Assembly: GCA_037951165.1 (NCBI GenBank)
Contig: JBBDHG010000015.1
Coordinates: 10,210,501-10,274,500 of the forward strand
DNA length: 64,000 nt
Reading direction: 5' to 3'
Source: Lophius americanus
Taxonomy: Eukaryota; Chordata; Actinopteri; Lophiiformes; Lophiidae
Below the pieces are notes generated by a model. The model was not told where the DNA came from. It saw only the letters and a list, made by a program, of their open reading frames with translations, and did no database searches. Of the stretch, positions 24,721 through 37,539 are shown piece after piece. Numbering within the stretch: position 1 is the first letter of the stretch; every line of letters starts with the position of its first letter. A program made the translations under genes and the position numbers.

Positions 24721-25631
24721 AAATAATGAATGGAAGTATCGTGGAATCAGAATTGATCGAATTCAAACAAAACCCAATATGTTTCTGTATATTAGTCTGG
24801 TAATCAGGCACTGCTTTTTTAGAGACAATTAAAATGATCATCCACTGTTGCATTAAGTGGTCTATCACTTCTTTCCATTTTTTCTGACAATAGGCTTTAA
24901 ATGAACTGGCGACTTGTCCAGAGAGTACTCTGCCTCTTGCCCTATATTATCTGGGATTTGCTCGGCCTTCCATTACGCTGCACAGAATAAGTGGTAGAAA
25001 TATAAGATACTTAAAGTAAGTTCTGTTAACACTTAAAATAATTTTGTAACCTCAACGTATCAACTCTTTTTTTTTTTTACCATTTTGGAATTCAAATCAT
25101 TGGACTCATAGAATCAGAATGGCTTGACTACAAACTAAATTGAAACTAAATTTCTGATGTTCACTGTCAAAACATGGGACCATTCCCAACTCCGTCGTCC
25201 ATCACATAATCTCCCAATGTTTTTCAAGAGAACTGGAACTGTTGTTTGAATTTCTGTATCTGGAGCCGGGCCATAAGAGAAACTTAAGGCTCTCCATTGA
25301 TGCCATTTTTCCTTCTGCTTAAGCCCATCTTTTGTTCTGGCCAAACACTTTATCAGACATCCCTCCTCCTCACCTTCCTTCTCATTTTTTACAACCCCCT
25401 CTCGTTTTCTGTGACTGCTGCCCAAGACCTCTGAGGATGGCAGGAGGGACATAGTAGGGATAACGTTACATGGCAAGCCTAAAACAAGGCGCGCACACAC
25501 AAGCGTCAAGCTTAAAGGGGTCATAAATTTCAAAGCAGAACAAATGGGCCCTGTAGGAAGAGAAGCAGAAGCGAGGGGTGGTCTAGACCCGGCAAGAGTT
25601 CTCACGCTTATAGGGCATACAGATCTGCAGG

Positions 25632-25696
25632 GATACACTCACACACACGCAAACACACAGCCACACACTAACACATACACCCACACGCACACACAC
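25632..25696. repeat. CA-rich microsatellite
   Basis: Interrupted CA dinucleotide repeats with variant units. Confidence 0.85.
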
Positions 25697-25935
25697 TCTG
25701 AAAAAATGCCAGGTTGATTGGATCTAGTTTCCTATTTAGTTTCCTATCATGTGGCGTGGAGCAGGGAAACACAACTGTTTGAGTGTTTGGGGGTTTACAC
25801 GCAGAACCTCAGGCCACGCCTGCCTTTCTTCTTAACCACTGAAGTAAACGGGGTGTTGAAGTCCTCTTATGAAATTATTTCTGGTTCCCTGCGATGCATC
25901 CCTCTGAAAAATCTGTGTTTGTGTATCAATTGGAG

Positions 25936-25969
25936 AGTGAGTGAGAGAGAGAGAGGGAGAGAGAGAGGT
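25936..25969. repeat. GA microsatellite
   Basis: An imperfect GA run with two GGG interruptions. Confidence 0.85.
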
Positions 25970-26416
25970 TATCTCCTTTCATCATAGCAGCCAAGCCCGT
26001 CTGATGAAAATGAATGCTTTCTGCACCAGTGGATCATGTTGAATGTGAACGCGCCATGCACACATACAGTAGCACAGACAATATTGGTAAGAGCGAGCTG
26101 CACAGCATGAATATGTATGAGTCTCAGTCAGAGAATCAGATTCAGCAAAGGGTGACAGAGAATTGACAGAGCGAATGTGGGATGCTGCTTATACAGCCGT
26201 CACATGACCACGAGCATAGATAATACTTCCTGTGACAGCTTGAAGGTTAAAGCTTCTCCTTCCCTGCATGTTTGTTTATATCAGTTTGTGTATCTTTTCA
26301 ATACTTCTTTTGGAGGCATTGAAAAGATAGTGGCCATTATCCTCGGTTCTCAAGTATCTTTTCTCATACACTTTTTGAGATGCAGATATGGATTCTCATA
26401 AGGTTGCATTATCTGT

Positions 26417-26450
26417 GTGCGTGTGTGTGTGTGTGGGGGTGTGTGTGTAC
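26417..26450. repeat. GT microsatellite
   Basis: A GT repeat with one GGGG interruption. Confidence 0.85.
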
Positions 26451-26734
26451 TAGAGGATATCATTTATAAGTCATCTGTGATAGCTTCTGCCCGAGACAAT
26501 GCCTTATAGCTGCACCTCAGTCAAATTGAACTTGCTCGGATTTATATAGTCCTTTAAGTGTGTGGGCTCTGCATCTGGCTTTAAACACCAATCAAATGAA
26601 TAGAAGCCAGATTACCTTTGTTTTGAAATAATTCCTATGGGTATTGGGTATTATGATTAAAGATTATGTTTGTTTATATTTGTAAAGTATCTATATGAGA
26701 TATTCAAAGCAGTATAAGCCAATCCACAGAGATA

Positions 26735-27038
26735 GGGTGAGGATTTCGGACATCGGGAGGAGAGTCGCTGCTCCTTTGCGTCGAAAGAAATCCCATCAGG
26801 TTGTTGGGGCATCTGATTAGGATGCCCGCAGGTTGCATCCCTTTGAAGGTTTTCCTGGCACGTACAACTGGGAGGATATCCCAGCGTAAACCCAGATTCT
26901 GCTGCAGCGATGACCGATCTCCTCTGCCTGGCAATGCCGTGGGATTCCACGGGATGGGCTGGAGAGCATTGCTGGTCAGAGGAATGTTTGCTTAATCTTC
27001 CAACCCTGGATAGTGGAAGAAAATGGATTGATGGATAA
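26735..27038 (+). mobile_element. LINE 3' end remnant
   Basis: LGHLIRMPAG, then CIPLKVF.ARTTGR, matches the LGHVIRMPPGRLPGEVF type C-terminal motif of an abundant fish non-LTR element, recalled from memory. The copy ends in gaaaatggattgatggata, the usual short GGATG-like tail. A relative in the opposite orientation lies at 53590-54035. The clade (Rex/RTE or L2/CR1) is not decided. Confidence 0.65.
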
Positions 27039-28129
27039 TATTGATGTCAAATTTGCAGCAAAAAGGTAGTTTTTAAACCTGAAAATATAAAATAAACAAA
27101 CCAACACTGTACTTATCCACTACTTCAACAACGGCATTAAAAATGTTGCTTGTCAGTCAGTGAAACTGGCTTTTACTGAAGCTTTCAAAGTAGAGACTTA
27201 ATCTAAACATGACAGAACAAATATATTTTATTATTCTACATAATCTTTAGTTGTATTTTAACTCAGTGATCATTTACAGTATAAAGGCGGGATAAAAAAG
27301 CCAGAAGAAGACAATTATATTTTAATGGGAATTATTTCTATGACAATTAATTATCATCTTAACATTTACGATCATCAGAGCGTTTTTCTATTTGAGCAGT
27401 CAAAGCTGTTGAACAACTAAGCTACTTATAATGTCTTTCTTCTTTATAAAGCCCTTTAATACATCCATTAAAAGTCAGCTTATTCAAAGTCAACTAGTTG
27501 GAAACTGTAGGGGATCATCATATAAATTGAAAATGTGAATTAAACTTTTTGGCAATACAAATTAAAGTTTTATTGCTTTTGCTATCCATTTTATTGCGCA
27601 AAAAATCTGCTTTTTTCCTGGTAAGGGCAGCGAAAAGGACAATCAATATGCCAGAGGAGGTTGATAAAACAAAGATGGAAGCATTGGAGAAACTATAAAC
27701 GTAAACTCTGTCAGCATTTAAAGCAAACACAAATTCCCAGATTTATTTTTTTAACATGGCAGGTATGAGATGGATATAATAAAGAGTAGTGTTTCATGAT
27801 ACTGTCTGGGAATACCGAGCTAGCTAATGCTAAATTAACAACCTGGAAAAGCCAACCGTCAATGGACGTAGTTAGCTTGACGAAGCTATCTCCGAATTCA
27901 GAGCAGGTTAAGGAAACACAGTCCATCCGTGACATCATTGTATCGCGACTTAAGTACAGTGGAACCTGAACTACGTCTGTAGGGTAAGAAGTAAGCTGGT
28001 GAAGACAGAGGGCAACAGGACAGGGGCTGTTGGTTGATTTGGTGAGGTTTTATGTATGCAACCCGTTAACTGGGATGGTAAATTAGTGTTGTTCCTACAG
28101 GCACCGATTTATGGGTCTGCCCTTTAGAT
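27039..28129. other. No gene seen
   Basis: A/T-rich, without recognised features. Confidence 0.5.
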
Positions 28130-29080
28130 GCTCGAAACCTCAGATCCATTAGCATTCCTAAGTACACGATCAATCACAAATACAGCTTCACCACTGGCCT
28201 TACACAGCACTAGGGGTGTTAACAAGCCAAATAACTTTAAATAAGCAGTTTATTAGGGAGAGGAAACACTGGTTAAGAAACAGACAAAGAAACAATACAA
28301 GCCCAGTAAAATGTAGTTCATATTATAAACTAACAATAAACAGGCTTAAGGGAACAAAATATTGATAATTGGATTTGTTTTCCATCACCATTGACTGCAC
28401 TTCCATGGTCAGTACAGCGACGATGTCTTGTTTGAATTATTGAATTATATATGAATTATTGTTTCAGAATTTAATAAGGATAGTTCTTATTTTAATTGAG
28501 AAATAGATTAAAGGTTTACTGATTGGTATTCTCTCCCAGGAGCAATTTTTAGTCTAAGTTAATGTTTTAAGTTTATGTCAGTCGGGAGACACATGAAGAT
28601 GAATGTTGATCAAGCCAAATGATATCTGATTATTAGTCCATTAAAAAGTCTTTAGTGCTCACACTCTTCAGGGAGATTGCGATCGAAGGGTCTCTGCCCT
28701 GAGCAGCCGCAGGTACACTGGTATACTGGACGTGGAGGCTGAAGACTCTGCTGAGTGAATAATGAATAATGAGGCTGATGGATCTGCGACCAGCAGCATG
28801 AAAGAACTAATGAATGAAGTGAATCATATTTGAAAAGACAGGAGCTAATGACGATAGGCTAAGCATGAATGTGTCACTATGATTGGAAATCATTGATACT
28901 TAGAGACTGAGCATGTGTGAAAGGTGAAAATGATAAATTCGTATTAGCCATAACTGCGTCCCGATGGTGCGAGGGGACGGTCGTTCTGACTTAACTTTCC
29001 TTAGGTCTTCTTTGAATGGAAAATAATTGAATGAAGATGTATTTCTTGAGCACCATGGTAGCAGGGATGACAGGTGAGGT
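28130..29080. repeat. Unclassified dispersed element, relative of 34960-35440
   Basis: It shares ordered blocks with 34960-35440: gattattagtc, ttcagggagat, cgaagg, ctga.gactctgctg and aataatga.g.tga. It also holds an 88 bp segment (28451-28538) that recurs nearly unchanged at 30666-30751. No coding region is seen. An LTR-type origin is possible but unproven. Confidence 0.45.
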
Positions 29081-29120
29081 ATTCAGGTGTAAACTCTAGG
29101 CCTTTGCTACGCTCACATAT

Positions 29121-29430
29121 TCACTCACTCATTCATTTCCTGTAACCGCTCGTCCTGTTCTGAGTCAAGGGGGATTGGAGCCCTTCCCAGCTGGCATTAG
29201 GTGAGAGGAAGGTTCTACCACACATGAGCCACCAGTTCATCACAGGGAAGACATAGGAAACTTAGAGTCACCAATTTTCTTATTTTGCACGTTCTTTGAC
29301 TGGGAGGAAGCTTGAGTACCCAGAGAGAACCCACACAACCAGGCCAACGCCACAGAGAATGGCCCTTAAAGGATTTGAACCCGGAACCTTCTTGCTTCGG
29401 GTCAACTGAAAAACCTACTAACAGTCTAAT
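29121..29430 (+). repeat. Fish interspersed repeat (LINE-tail-like)
   Basis: The blocks cattcatttcctgtaaccgc, gagccac, ccagttcatcacaggg, gggaggaagc, agagaacccacac and gaacccggaaccttcttgct are in the order of a very common fish repeat recalled from memory. The 59400-59790 region has related copies. Confidence 0.55.
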
Positions 29431-29689
29431 TCCTGTAGCTTTTTGTCCCAGTGGTTCTTCTTTTGTTTTTCAGCGGTAACTATGAATACCTGATTGTTAA
29501 CGTGTTGGGTAAATGTGTTCATTCAATGGATTATTGATTATTATTATTATCTGGGTTGCTCAGATCTGGCTTGTTGTAGTGGAGACAGGTCTATGTAAAA
29601 ATGTGGCCAGTTTCTGATTCATCCACTGGCTCGCCAACCATTTTGTCCATTTATTTTTCCCAAGACTGAACTTTAGGCAGGAGAAGCTT

Positions 29690-29965
29690 TGAAGGTTCAT
29701 TGTGTAGAATTTAGGGACATCTCTTGGATTAAATGGAATACAATATTCATATGGTTGTTTTGTGCATAATCAGCTGAAAACTAAGACTTGTGTTTTTAAA
29801 GTGAGCTTAAAAAAAAGCCTGTGATATCTCCAGAAGAAACATTTCCTATTCCATGTTGTGCAGCCATATTTGTAGAACAGCCTGAACAGACAAACTGAAC
29901 ATGGTCTGTAGAGCGCTTTACACATTTTCAGGATTATTCACCTCCGAAAAATCAATGAAGAAGAA
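29690..29965 (-). repeat. Dispersed MITE/SINE-like repeat, copy a
   Basis: tgtgtagaatttagggac, ggaatacaatattcatatgg and gtgcataatcagctgaaaac correspond to the reverse complement of the 37540-37645 sequence. Later blocks (tgttgtgcagccat, acagacaaactgaacatgg) continue what I recall as a widespread fish repeat. Confidence 0.5.
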
Positions 29966-30665
29966 CAAAAAGATGATGAGTAAGTTGTCGCTGTCTAAAT
30001 ACCTTCAACTTTTCATTGCTGACTGGGAACGTTAACGTTTTGGAACAAATCATGTCATTCCTTATCACACTTGTAAGCTTTGACTTAAATTTTTAGAGAA
30101 CGTCAATTTGACACTCCGCTTCCCTCTCCCATTACAACAAGTGTATTAACAAAGCCAGAAAATATAACAAATATGAAAGGAATTCTTTTGCTGCAATTAT
30201 TAAAGTTTGAATGTTTATTGCCTCTGCCTGCACCGCCGTTTCCATGGAAAGAAAAAGAGGAATCCTGGCATTGCACTTATTAGATTTGAAGAAGCAATTG
30301 CACTTGATCATCAACATCAAAGCAGAAACAATGGGTGAAGAAACGACACACATCGCGCTGCCCTCCTTTTCATCATCCTTCTCTATTTTTTATTACAGTT
30401 GTGTTTGTAGTTAAGTAATATCCAGACAAGAGACATGAAAGGCTGCCCCCAAAATGTCACTCATTTGAAGCATCAGTTTTAACTATAATGGAAATGGGTA
30501 GAAAGGGCTGTTAGAACGTTTTTTGGAAGATGAGAGCGGGAGAGATCCAGGTCTGCATGTGCAAGTAGCGCTCCTCAGATATTCAAAGCATGGGGCCAAA
30601 CCAGTTTTGTCTGATTTGGATACGGGATTGTTCCTACGGCAAAGAAAGTTCTCGTCATTGATTGA

Positions 30666-30751
30666 ATGAATTATTGTTTCAGAATTTAATAAGGATAGTT
30701 CTTATTTTATTGAGAAATAAATTATAGGTGTACTGATTGGTATTCTCTCCC
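30666..30751 (+). repeat. Short near-identical duplicate of 28451-28538
   Basis: About 86 bases from atgaattattgtttcagaa to ggtattctctccc differ from the upstream copy by a handful of substitutions and one single-base indel. This is much closer than other repeat pairs in the window. Confidence 0.8.
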
Positions 30752-30834
30752 TAATGTATTCCCAATTCCTTATTTATTCTAATGAATTTATGATTTTAAA
30801 TATTTATATTATATTTATAAAATATTTATATTGA

Positions 30835-31065
30835 GGCGGCTGTAGCTCAGTGGGTAGATCGTCAGTCTCTCGATCGGAAGGTAGCCAGTTCAAGTCCCAC
30901 CAGGGTCTACTTGTCGTAGGGTCCTTGAGCAAGACCCTGAAACCCTACCTCCCCGGGTGATTCAAAGGATGTTGCCCACTGCTCCTTCGGAGATGGGTCA
31001 AATACAGAGAAATAATTCTCTGTATTTGATCATTTCACAGTCTTGTACTGTGTACGGCTGTATGT
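30835..31065 (+). mobile_element. tRNA-derived SINE, copy 1
   Basis: A tRNA-like head carries a box A (tgtagctcagtgggt, 30841-30855) and a box B (agttcaagtccc). The body follows with gtccttgagcaagaccctga, tccccgggtga, gatgggtcaaatacagag and a gtactgtgt tail. The same body occurs inverted at 44980-45215. The acceptor stem does not pair, so it is not a working tRNA gene. Confidence 0.75.
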
Positions 31066-31539
31066 CTTAATTTGCTTGTGTGGAGTCAACAAGTTTTTTC
31101 GAGGGATTTTAATCTCCATTATGACACGTTTTGACATATTGTAGTAATAGCAACAAAGATATTTTTTGAAAAAGAATAAATAATCAACCCAACACAAAAA
31201 CAGTATAGGTCGGTAAGCCTGTATGAAAATTGAAATCAGAGAACTGCTATAGCTGCCAGTCTTTATTAAATCATTTGGTCAAGTTTAACTCTATTGGAAT
31301 CTATGCAAATCATATGAAGTAGGTTCTGCTTGTGAACATGAACAGCTGCAGCTCCAGCTCACACAGTTGTTCTTAGAGCAGCCGGGTGGAAATGTGACCC
31401 TCCTCCTATTCAGCCCCCCTATTGATACTGTAGGGCCTTTAACCTCTTTAGAGGAAGGAGGGGCTGAGCCACCCAATTCTAATCTACAGCACACACTTTC
31501 ACATAGAACAAATTTCCCTGCTCTTCAGTACTTCCTTAA

Positions 31540-32130
31540 TAAGAGTGTGTAGGGGAGGAGATAAGGAGAGAAAGTACACACCACACCGAAGAGCCAGTTA
31601 AAATGATTATGGCTCAGAATTGATGGGTCAGAAAGAAGGAGGCTGATAGAAAGATGAATCCTCGACCAATTTAAATTCAGATTCCTCCAAAGAGTCGCAG
31701 AATCGGTCAATATTACGTTTTTCTATTCACACTGAAACTTCATTAACACCCACACATATAGACTCCGAGGTGGAGGAGGGGTTTCCTGGCAAGTGAAGAA
31801 ACGAGGGATTGAGCAGAAAAATAGGTGGCAAATAAGGGAGGAGGTGTAACGGCGCGAAGGAGGAGGGGAAAATTAGATATGGAAGGAGAGGGAAGATACA
31901 AGGATGGAGATAAGGACAGAAAAACAAGACCAATGGAGAGAAGACGAGGAGAGATTAATAATCAAAAAGGAATTGAAAAAGTGATGTAGAGACGATAAAG
32001 AGAAATGGTGAGTACACTCTGGCAAGACACTATCAAGAGCAAAGTAAAGAGGGCGAAAGAAAAGAGTGAAGGCATGCTTGAAGAAGAGGCAGAGAAGGCG
32101 GGGCCTTTAATTGGGGTATAGGTGAAGGGA
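31540..32130. other. Purine-rich strand-asymmetric tract
   Basis: Over about 590 bases the + strand is dominated by GGA/GAA/AAG runs, most strongly at 31775-32000 and 32030-32130. No gene is visible. Such tracts can form triplex structures, but here this is only a composition statement. Confidence 0.6.
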
Positions 32131-32489
32131 AGGAGATCTGAAGAACAAAGGTGACAATAAAAAAACGCAGACCAACAGCAGTGTTGTCTGTATGTTTGTG
32201 TGTGTGTCTTTGTGTTTGGTGTGTGTCTTGTTTTTTTGTTTGTGGGTGTGGCATTATTGGCTTAAAGCAGTGTTATTGCCAAAAAGCAGTACTGTTGCCA
32301 TACGGTGTTGTTGCTGTTGTAAAGTGTCCTTATTGTTGTTAGATGCATCATGCCTCATGTTGATGATGTAGATGCTGTAAAATTATATTGATCCCATAAA
32401 GTGTTATCACTGCTGTAAAGGGACAACATATGTGGTAGTACCTGAGTATCTGTCTGAGTGCACAAGCTTAGTAACCCAGACAAGTCAGT

Positions 32490-32740
32490 GTACTTCCAGT
32501 ACCATACCCAAGCCCGGATTCATGGGGAGGGTTGCGGAAGGGCATCCTGTGTAAAACCTATGCCAAATCAAAATGCAATACAAGAAACTGATTTCCCTCC
32601 ATGAGTTGGGGCTTATGTTAACAAATACTGTCACTCGTACTGATGGCCAGCAGGGTACTGGCAGTAATTTTTGGATGGAAACAGATGATCCTCTGCGGCG
32701 ACCACGATAGAAAAAAGTCAAAAGAAGACGAAGAGACCCT
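32490..32740 (+). repeat. Fish interspersed repeat (LINE-tail-like)
   Basis: ggagggttgcggaagggcat, then cctgtgtaaaac, tatgccaaatca, gatggccagcagggtactgg and gaagacgaagaga follow the order of an abundant fish repeat 3' end recalled from memory. Confidence 0.55.
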
Positions 32741-33439
32741 GGCCCTGTTATAGATGCATTCACACTCAAAAGTAGCCTGGCAGGTAAACCTGCTTTACCT
32801 GCCCGTCGCCCATTTTGGATGTTGGAAAGAATGTCAGACACTGAATATCAGTATGAGAGCTCACTATGATACATTGATTACTTTCACATAGATATAAAAG
32901 TGTGGAAATCTTCTTTCCGAAAGAATTGTCTTCTGACTGTGGAATATGGATAATTGAATTTCACTGGTCCATTGATGCCTTTCTGGTGACTGATTAAGTT
33001 TTGTGTTTTAACTTCTCTGTATGGATGTGATGATGCACATTTTTGCCTCTCTCCTTCGTCTCCTCCATTTGTCTTCTGTTGTTTGATTTCTCTTCCACTT
33101 TTCCTGCTCAGCATTCCCTCCCATCTGCTGTTTGTATTTCTCCTTGTTGTGCGACACGCGTTCCAGAAAGACCAGGCTGCAGTCATAACCATAGAATACA
33201 GAATACATTGTCCTGGTGTTTTGCTGCAAATTAGGAATTGGCAGGACACACCTCTTTACTGACAAACATCTTCACTAAGATGGTAAATTATTCTTGTGCT
33301 TGGTGTATACATGATATGCAGTATGACATCCAACTCAGAGAGTATCACGGTAATCACAGTATAGTTTTTTTCGCTGTTCTGATTATATCTAGTCGGTCAG
33401 GAGGCACAGTGGGATTGATAAAGGTGAAGGAAATTTGAC

Positions 33440-33640
33440 AGATATTTGAGGCAGTCAAATATATTAAAGGGTGGTAGGGTGAGGTTGGGTTATGTAGGCA
33501 CTCAGAGTTGTGTGTCATCTGAGTAGTGACATAACTTGATGCCAAATTTCCTGACTGCTAGGCAGAATGTGATTTTGAAATAGTTTTAGGACCCAAGACA
33601 GAACCTTGTAGAACAATACTAGTGACTGGAAAGGTCTGCA
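33440..33640 (+). repeat. Fish repeat fragment
   Basis: cagagttgtgtgtcatctga and gacccaagacagaaccttgt, then agaacaatac and tgactgga, resemble a widespread fish repeat also suggested at 36125-36310 and 44150-44545. All are single, diverged fragments. Confidence 0.35.
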
Positions 33641-34959
33641 GTTTGCATTTTTTGGGATAGAGGATCTAAATCAGGTTCATGATGCCCTTATGTTACCGTA
33701 CCCCCCCAACCCCACCCCCCCAGTCCTTTGCTTCTCCCATCTGACTTTTAACTCTAACCCATTGAGCTACATGGGCCGATCTCCAAGAAGTCTGCACGCA
33801 GTTGCCAGCTATGAAGCAAATCCAGGGTGAGGGTGATGTTTCCTCTCTGGTTGAGCTCATAAAAAATCTGATTGGAAACTTCTGGGTTGTTTTTTTTTTT
33901 TTAAATTCAGCCTTGGAGGTGAACTCCTTCTTTTCATCCAGAACCCCTTTCTGCTCAGAAATGTCACCACATTTTTGCTGGGGGGTAAACAGATCTAGTA
34001 TTGGGCAGATACTGGATCTCTACAGATGGAACTCATTGATCTACAGGCACATGAGGCACTGAGAAGCAGTGCAGCGTTTGAGACTTTGACTCCTTCTGGC
34101 CACAGGTGATACCTGAGATCGTTGTTGTTCAGTATATACCTTGGCCATGCTTGGCTCCACATAAAGCTCTGTATCAGTGTCTCAACAGTAAGCATTATTT
34201 AAGTAATCAGCACCATCTGGAAGATAAATCAGAGAATTCATGATGGATCATGTAGGGAAAAACATTTGACTAATCTCCTTCCCCAGCCATATAATTGGAG
34301 GCTATAGCTAGCATCTGCCCGCAAATGTTTTTTTGTCTTTGGCATAACTCAACAAGATTGAATAATTTTCATTTAAAGTGGCTAAAACATCAAACAGATT
34401 GCTAACATTTGTTTTTCTCCTTATGTGGAACAATATTCACTTGTGGTATTATTTAATCTGAGCTATTTTTCTGTAGGTGTTACTTTAAAAGGGGTTCTTA
34501 CATTGTTGACAGTCTTTTGCTGTTTGTTTACAGGCATGATTGTTCGCCTTTCCATGGCAACAACTTTACTTAGGGTTCATTCTTTGACATTGATAACATC
34601 GATTCTAGAATTTGTGATAGTAAGGATTCTATCGTCATTTCTTTGTAAAGTTGTATTGGACTTGGTCTTAACGTGAGATAATGTTCTGCTAAAGAACATA
34701 TCAGACCTTTTCTTGCAACGTTTGCTGATTTATGAATGTGCATTTACTTTTCAGTTGGTACTTATTTCTAACCGACTGGTAGTTGGAAATGCTTATATTA
34801 TTTTAAATACACTTACGCTTTGAATGTTCATGGGGGGAGAGAGGCAGTGTTGTATGCCTTTTTTCTTCTTCTTTTTTTAATGTGATGCATTCAATGTGCA
34901 ACAATCACATAGATCATGTGTTCAATTTGATTAGCTGTAGCTATTAATTGGGCTCTCCC

Positions 34960-35440
34960 TATACCGTCAAAACTACTGCTTTGTTATTATATATATTATT
35001 ATAAGTTTGTGTGGGTTAACAACTACAACCAATAGAGACGCAGAATATATTAAGATGATTGTTTATGAAAACAGATTATATGATCATTAGTCTCGAACTA
35101 TTCAGGGAGATAATAATTGAAGGATATCAGTTTTGATTAACAGCAAGGCAAAAATCCCCCATTTGACTCCAGGAAGTGTTGGTAGTGGTGGCAGGGGCTG
35201 ATAACTCTGCTGGGGCAGATTAAATAATGAAGTTGAGGATTCTTCTAAAGACTTGGAGGTGGAGCTCGCTTAGACTGATGTAAGTCATAGAGGAAAATAG
35301 CAGCAGGATGCTAGGCTAATAATGAAGGCATGTGTTATGTGGTGGGACGGACATATAAACCAAACTCTTGTTTGCTTTCCATATGAAAAAACAAAATGTA
35401 AAGTCAAAAACATTAGGTTATCATGGTGGTAGGCGTTCCA
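34960..35440. repeat. Unclassified dispersed element, relative of 28130-29080
   Basis: It carries gatcattagtctcgaa, attcagggagata, ggggctgataactctgctg and ttaaataatgaagttgagg in the same order as the 28.6-28.8 kb copy, same strand. It is more diverged than the 28.5/30.7 kb pair. Confidence 0.4.
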
Positions 35441-35489
35441 TAACCATGGCATTGCTGTTCTGATTATAAAAACAATAATAATGATAATT

Positions 35490-36065
35490 AGACAGGCACC
35501 GATCGATCAGCAGGCAGATCAATGGCGCCAGAAGGCGAAGTTTGACGAAATCGGCATCAGCCGATCAAAGAACCTGGAGCCCGGTTACACGCCGGTTGCA
35601 CACATGCACCGTAAATGCACACCAAGCATTAACTACCATGGCTTCAAGTATCTTACTAGTAAACCAGAAAAACGCACAGGTTGCAATGTACAGCACCAGT
35701 AAGGACAAGACAAGCTGTTGAGGAACAAACCCTAAAAACTTTCGACAAAACGAACTTAATCACACAATTCAAACTGAATCGCCTGAGGAACAGAGCAAGT
35801 TAAAGGCTACATAAGGAGAGTGGCTAAAGCTAGCGGGAGCTCAGAGCCAGCCACAAGCCCCGAAGTCCCTGAACAAAGCCAGGAACATATACCTAACACA
35901 ATCCGGACCAGCCTAGTTCCTTCCACTGCAACTCCTGAACACTTGAAATACATTATTAATTGTGATTTTTAAACTTTAAAGAAAAAAAATTGGAATCGGA
36001 CAGAATTGGTATTCGCCGGTCAGACTTTATAAAAATCAATGATCGATGATCGGCCAAGATCAGAC
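35490..36065 (+). mobile_element. Non-autonomous DNA element (MITE-like), copy 2
   Basis: This is the better preserved relative of 12290-12740 in the same orientation. It begins with caggcaccgatcgatcag and ends with gatcgatgatcggcc, so both ends carry imperfectly inverted GATCG-rich sequence. The inside has no open frame of note. The mobilising family is inferred, not proven. Confidence 0.55.
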
Positions 36066-36124
36066 AAATAGTAAAAATAAAGAGTGTGTTTCGTCTCATA
36101 ACAGATAATCAATCACACAGTAAT

Positions 36125-36310
36125 CCCACAGCAGATCTGAACAGGTGGGTGTTGAGTTGTGATTTGAACACGGAGGGGCCAGTGCAGTCTCTGATGTGTT
36201 TGGGTAGGGAGATATTGTCGCAGCTCAAGGTGTGTGTTTGTTCTATTGGATAGATGTGACCCGCAGATATGATATGTCATTAACAGGCCCAGAGCATGAC
36301 GGTAAGTAAA
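36125..36310 (+). repeat. Fish repeat fragment
   Basis: ggtgggtgttgagttgtgat, ttgaacacggagg, gatgtgtttgggtagggag and gcccagagcatgac fit the same recalled class of interspersed fish repeat as 44150-44545. Confidence 0.35.
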
Positions 36311-37539
36311 TTTTGAGTCTGCGAGAAAAAGTGTGAATGACGGTATGATGGTATGAGAAATAAACTACAGCCCAGATGTGCAAAAGACAGAACTAGGCAT
36401 CAATTCGTCGCCTTTGTAAACTTCTCACTTTGCACGACTGCATGTGTGTGCACGCTGCTTTGTCAGCATGTTCAGCTGCTAATATATGCAGAAGGAACCT
36501 GCAGGCTACACACTAGACCTTGCTCTCTGTGAGCCGTTAGCATACTGTAGCTGCGTATTAGCGGGGTCAGAGCCAGTGGTGTGTCTGGGACGGGGAGGCT
36601 GCTGAATGCTGTTGGCCAAACAATTCAAAGCCAATTAGCCTGAAATGAAAAGCTAATGAGAGGGCGTTTAGAGCTGACAGTAAGTGGGGGTTTCTTATTC
36701 CAGAATGATTGCGTTTTTCTATGTTACTATCCCTTGTGGTATGTGTGTGTGTGTGTTTGTGGCGAATTTGTAACAGACGTACTCGAGGGGCTTTTCCTTT
36801 TATAGAAACATGACAATTACGCAATTAAGAGTAGCGATGCCCTTGAATATGTTTGAGTGCTTGCCATTTCTTTAAAGCTGTTCTTTTGCCTAAATAATGA
36901 GCAGGAATAACAGCAGTCAATATGCCATGCTTCTTTAGACGAACGATAGAGCACTCAATCTGTTAATTAAGCAGCAGATATGATACTGTATACGAGGGGG
37001 ATCTAATTCCACTTATCATTGTTTTTGTTTTTTTTACTATTGTTCTACTTTATGCTTGATAACACCAACCACTCAACAATTTGTTCCAAAGTAACTTTTT
37101 TTTTCTTTGCATGGTCACTTTCTGATCATATATACAGGAGAAAAAATGTATAAAGACTCACAAAATGAGCTATGGTAGAGAGGAGAAGGGATTACTGATA
37201 TTACCATTATGATCTTGTTCCTATTAGACTTTTCTAATCAGTGTTTCAAACTTTGCTGCAGAAGCTGAAAGGTCAAATCAGATAGTGTACGCCTGACAGC
37301 ACTTCTAACACAATCTGAATGAAAAGTCCAGTTCGTAAAAATGTTTTTGGCAACTAGCTGTGAAGTTATTAATTACAATCAAATAAAAAAAAACATAATC
37401 TCTCTGTTCCTTAAAAAATAAAAGTAATAAGTCCTCTTGAAAGTCAGTGTTTTTTCTGTTCTGGGCTACCACTGAAAGATGGAGACGCAACCTGGCAGTC
37501 TCCATACTAAAGGAACCACCTGTAACAATAAAGGACTTA

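Larger units (their letters stand above)
24721..26734. other. No gene seen; microsatellites
   Basis: It holds the CA, GA and GT microsatellites listed separately. A 167-codon reverse-strand frame at 25135-25638 has no recognisable domain and is treated as chance. Confidence 0.5.

Noticed and set aside
25135..25638. 167-codon reverse-strand frame
   Set aside because: Low-complexity composition at its middle and no similarity that I recognise; it lies next to microsatellites.
30838..30910. tRNA gene
   Set aside because: Box A and B are present, but the acceptor stem does not pair, and the SINE body recurs at 45 kb, so this is a SINE head.
33748..33786. Second tRNA-like head on the reverse strand (catgtagctcaatgggtta)
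   Set aside because: Only a box A-like stretch is present; no box B or SINE body follows, so it is too little to annotate.
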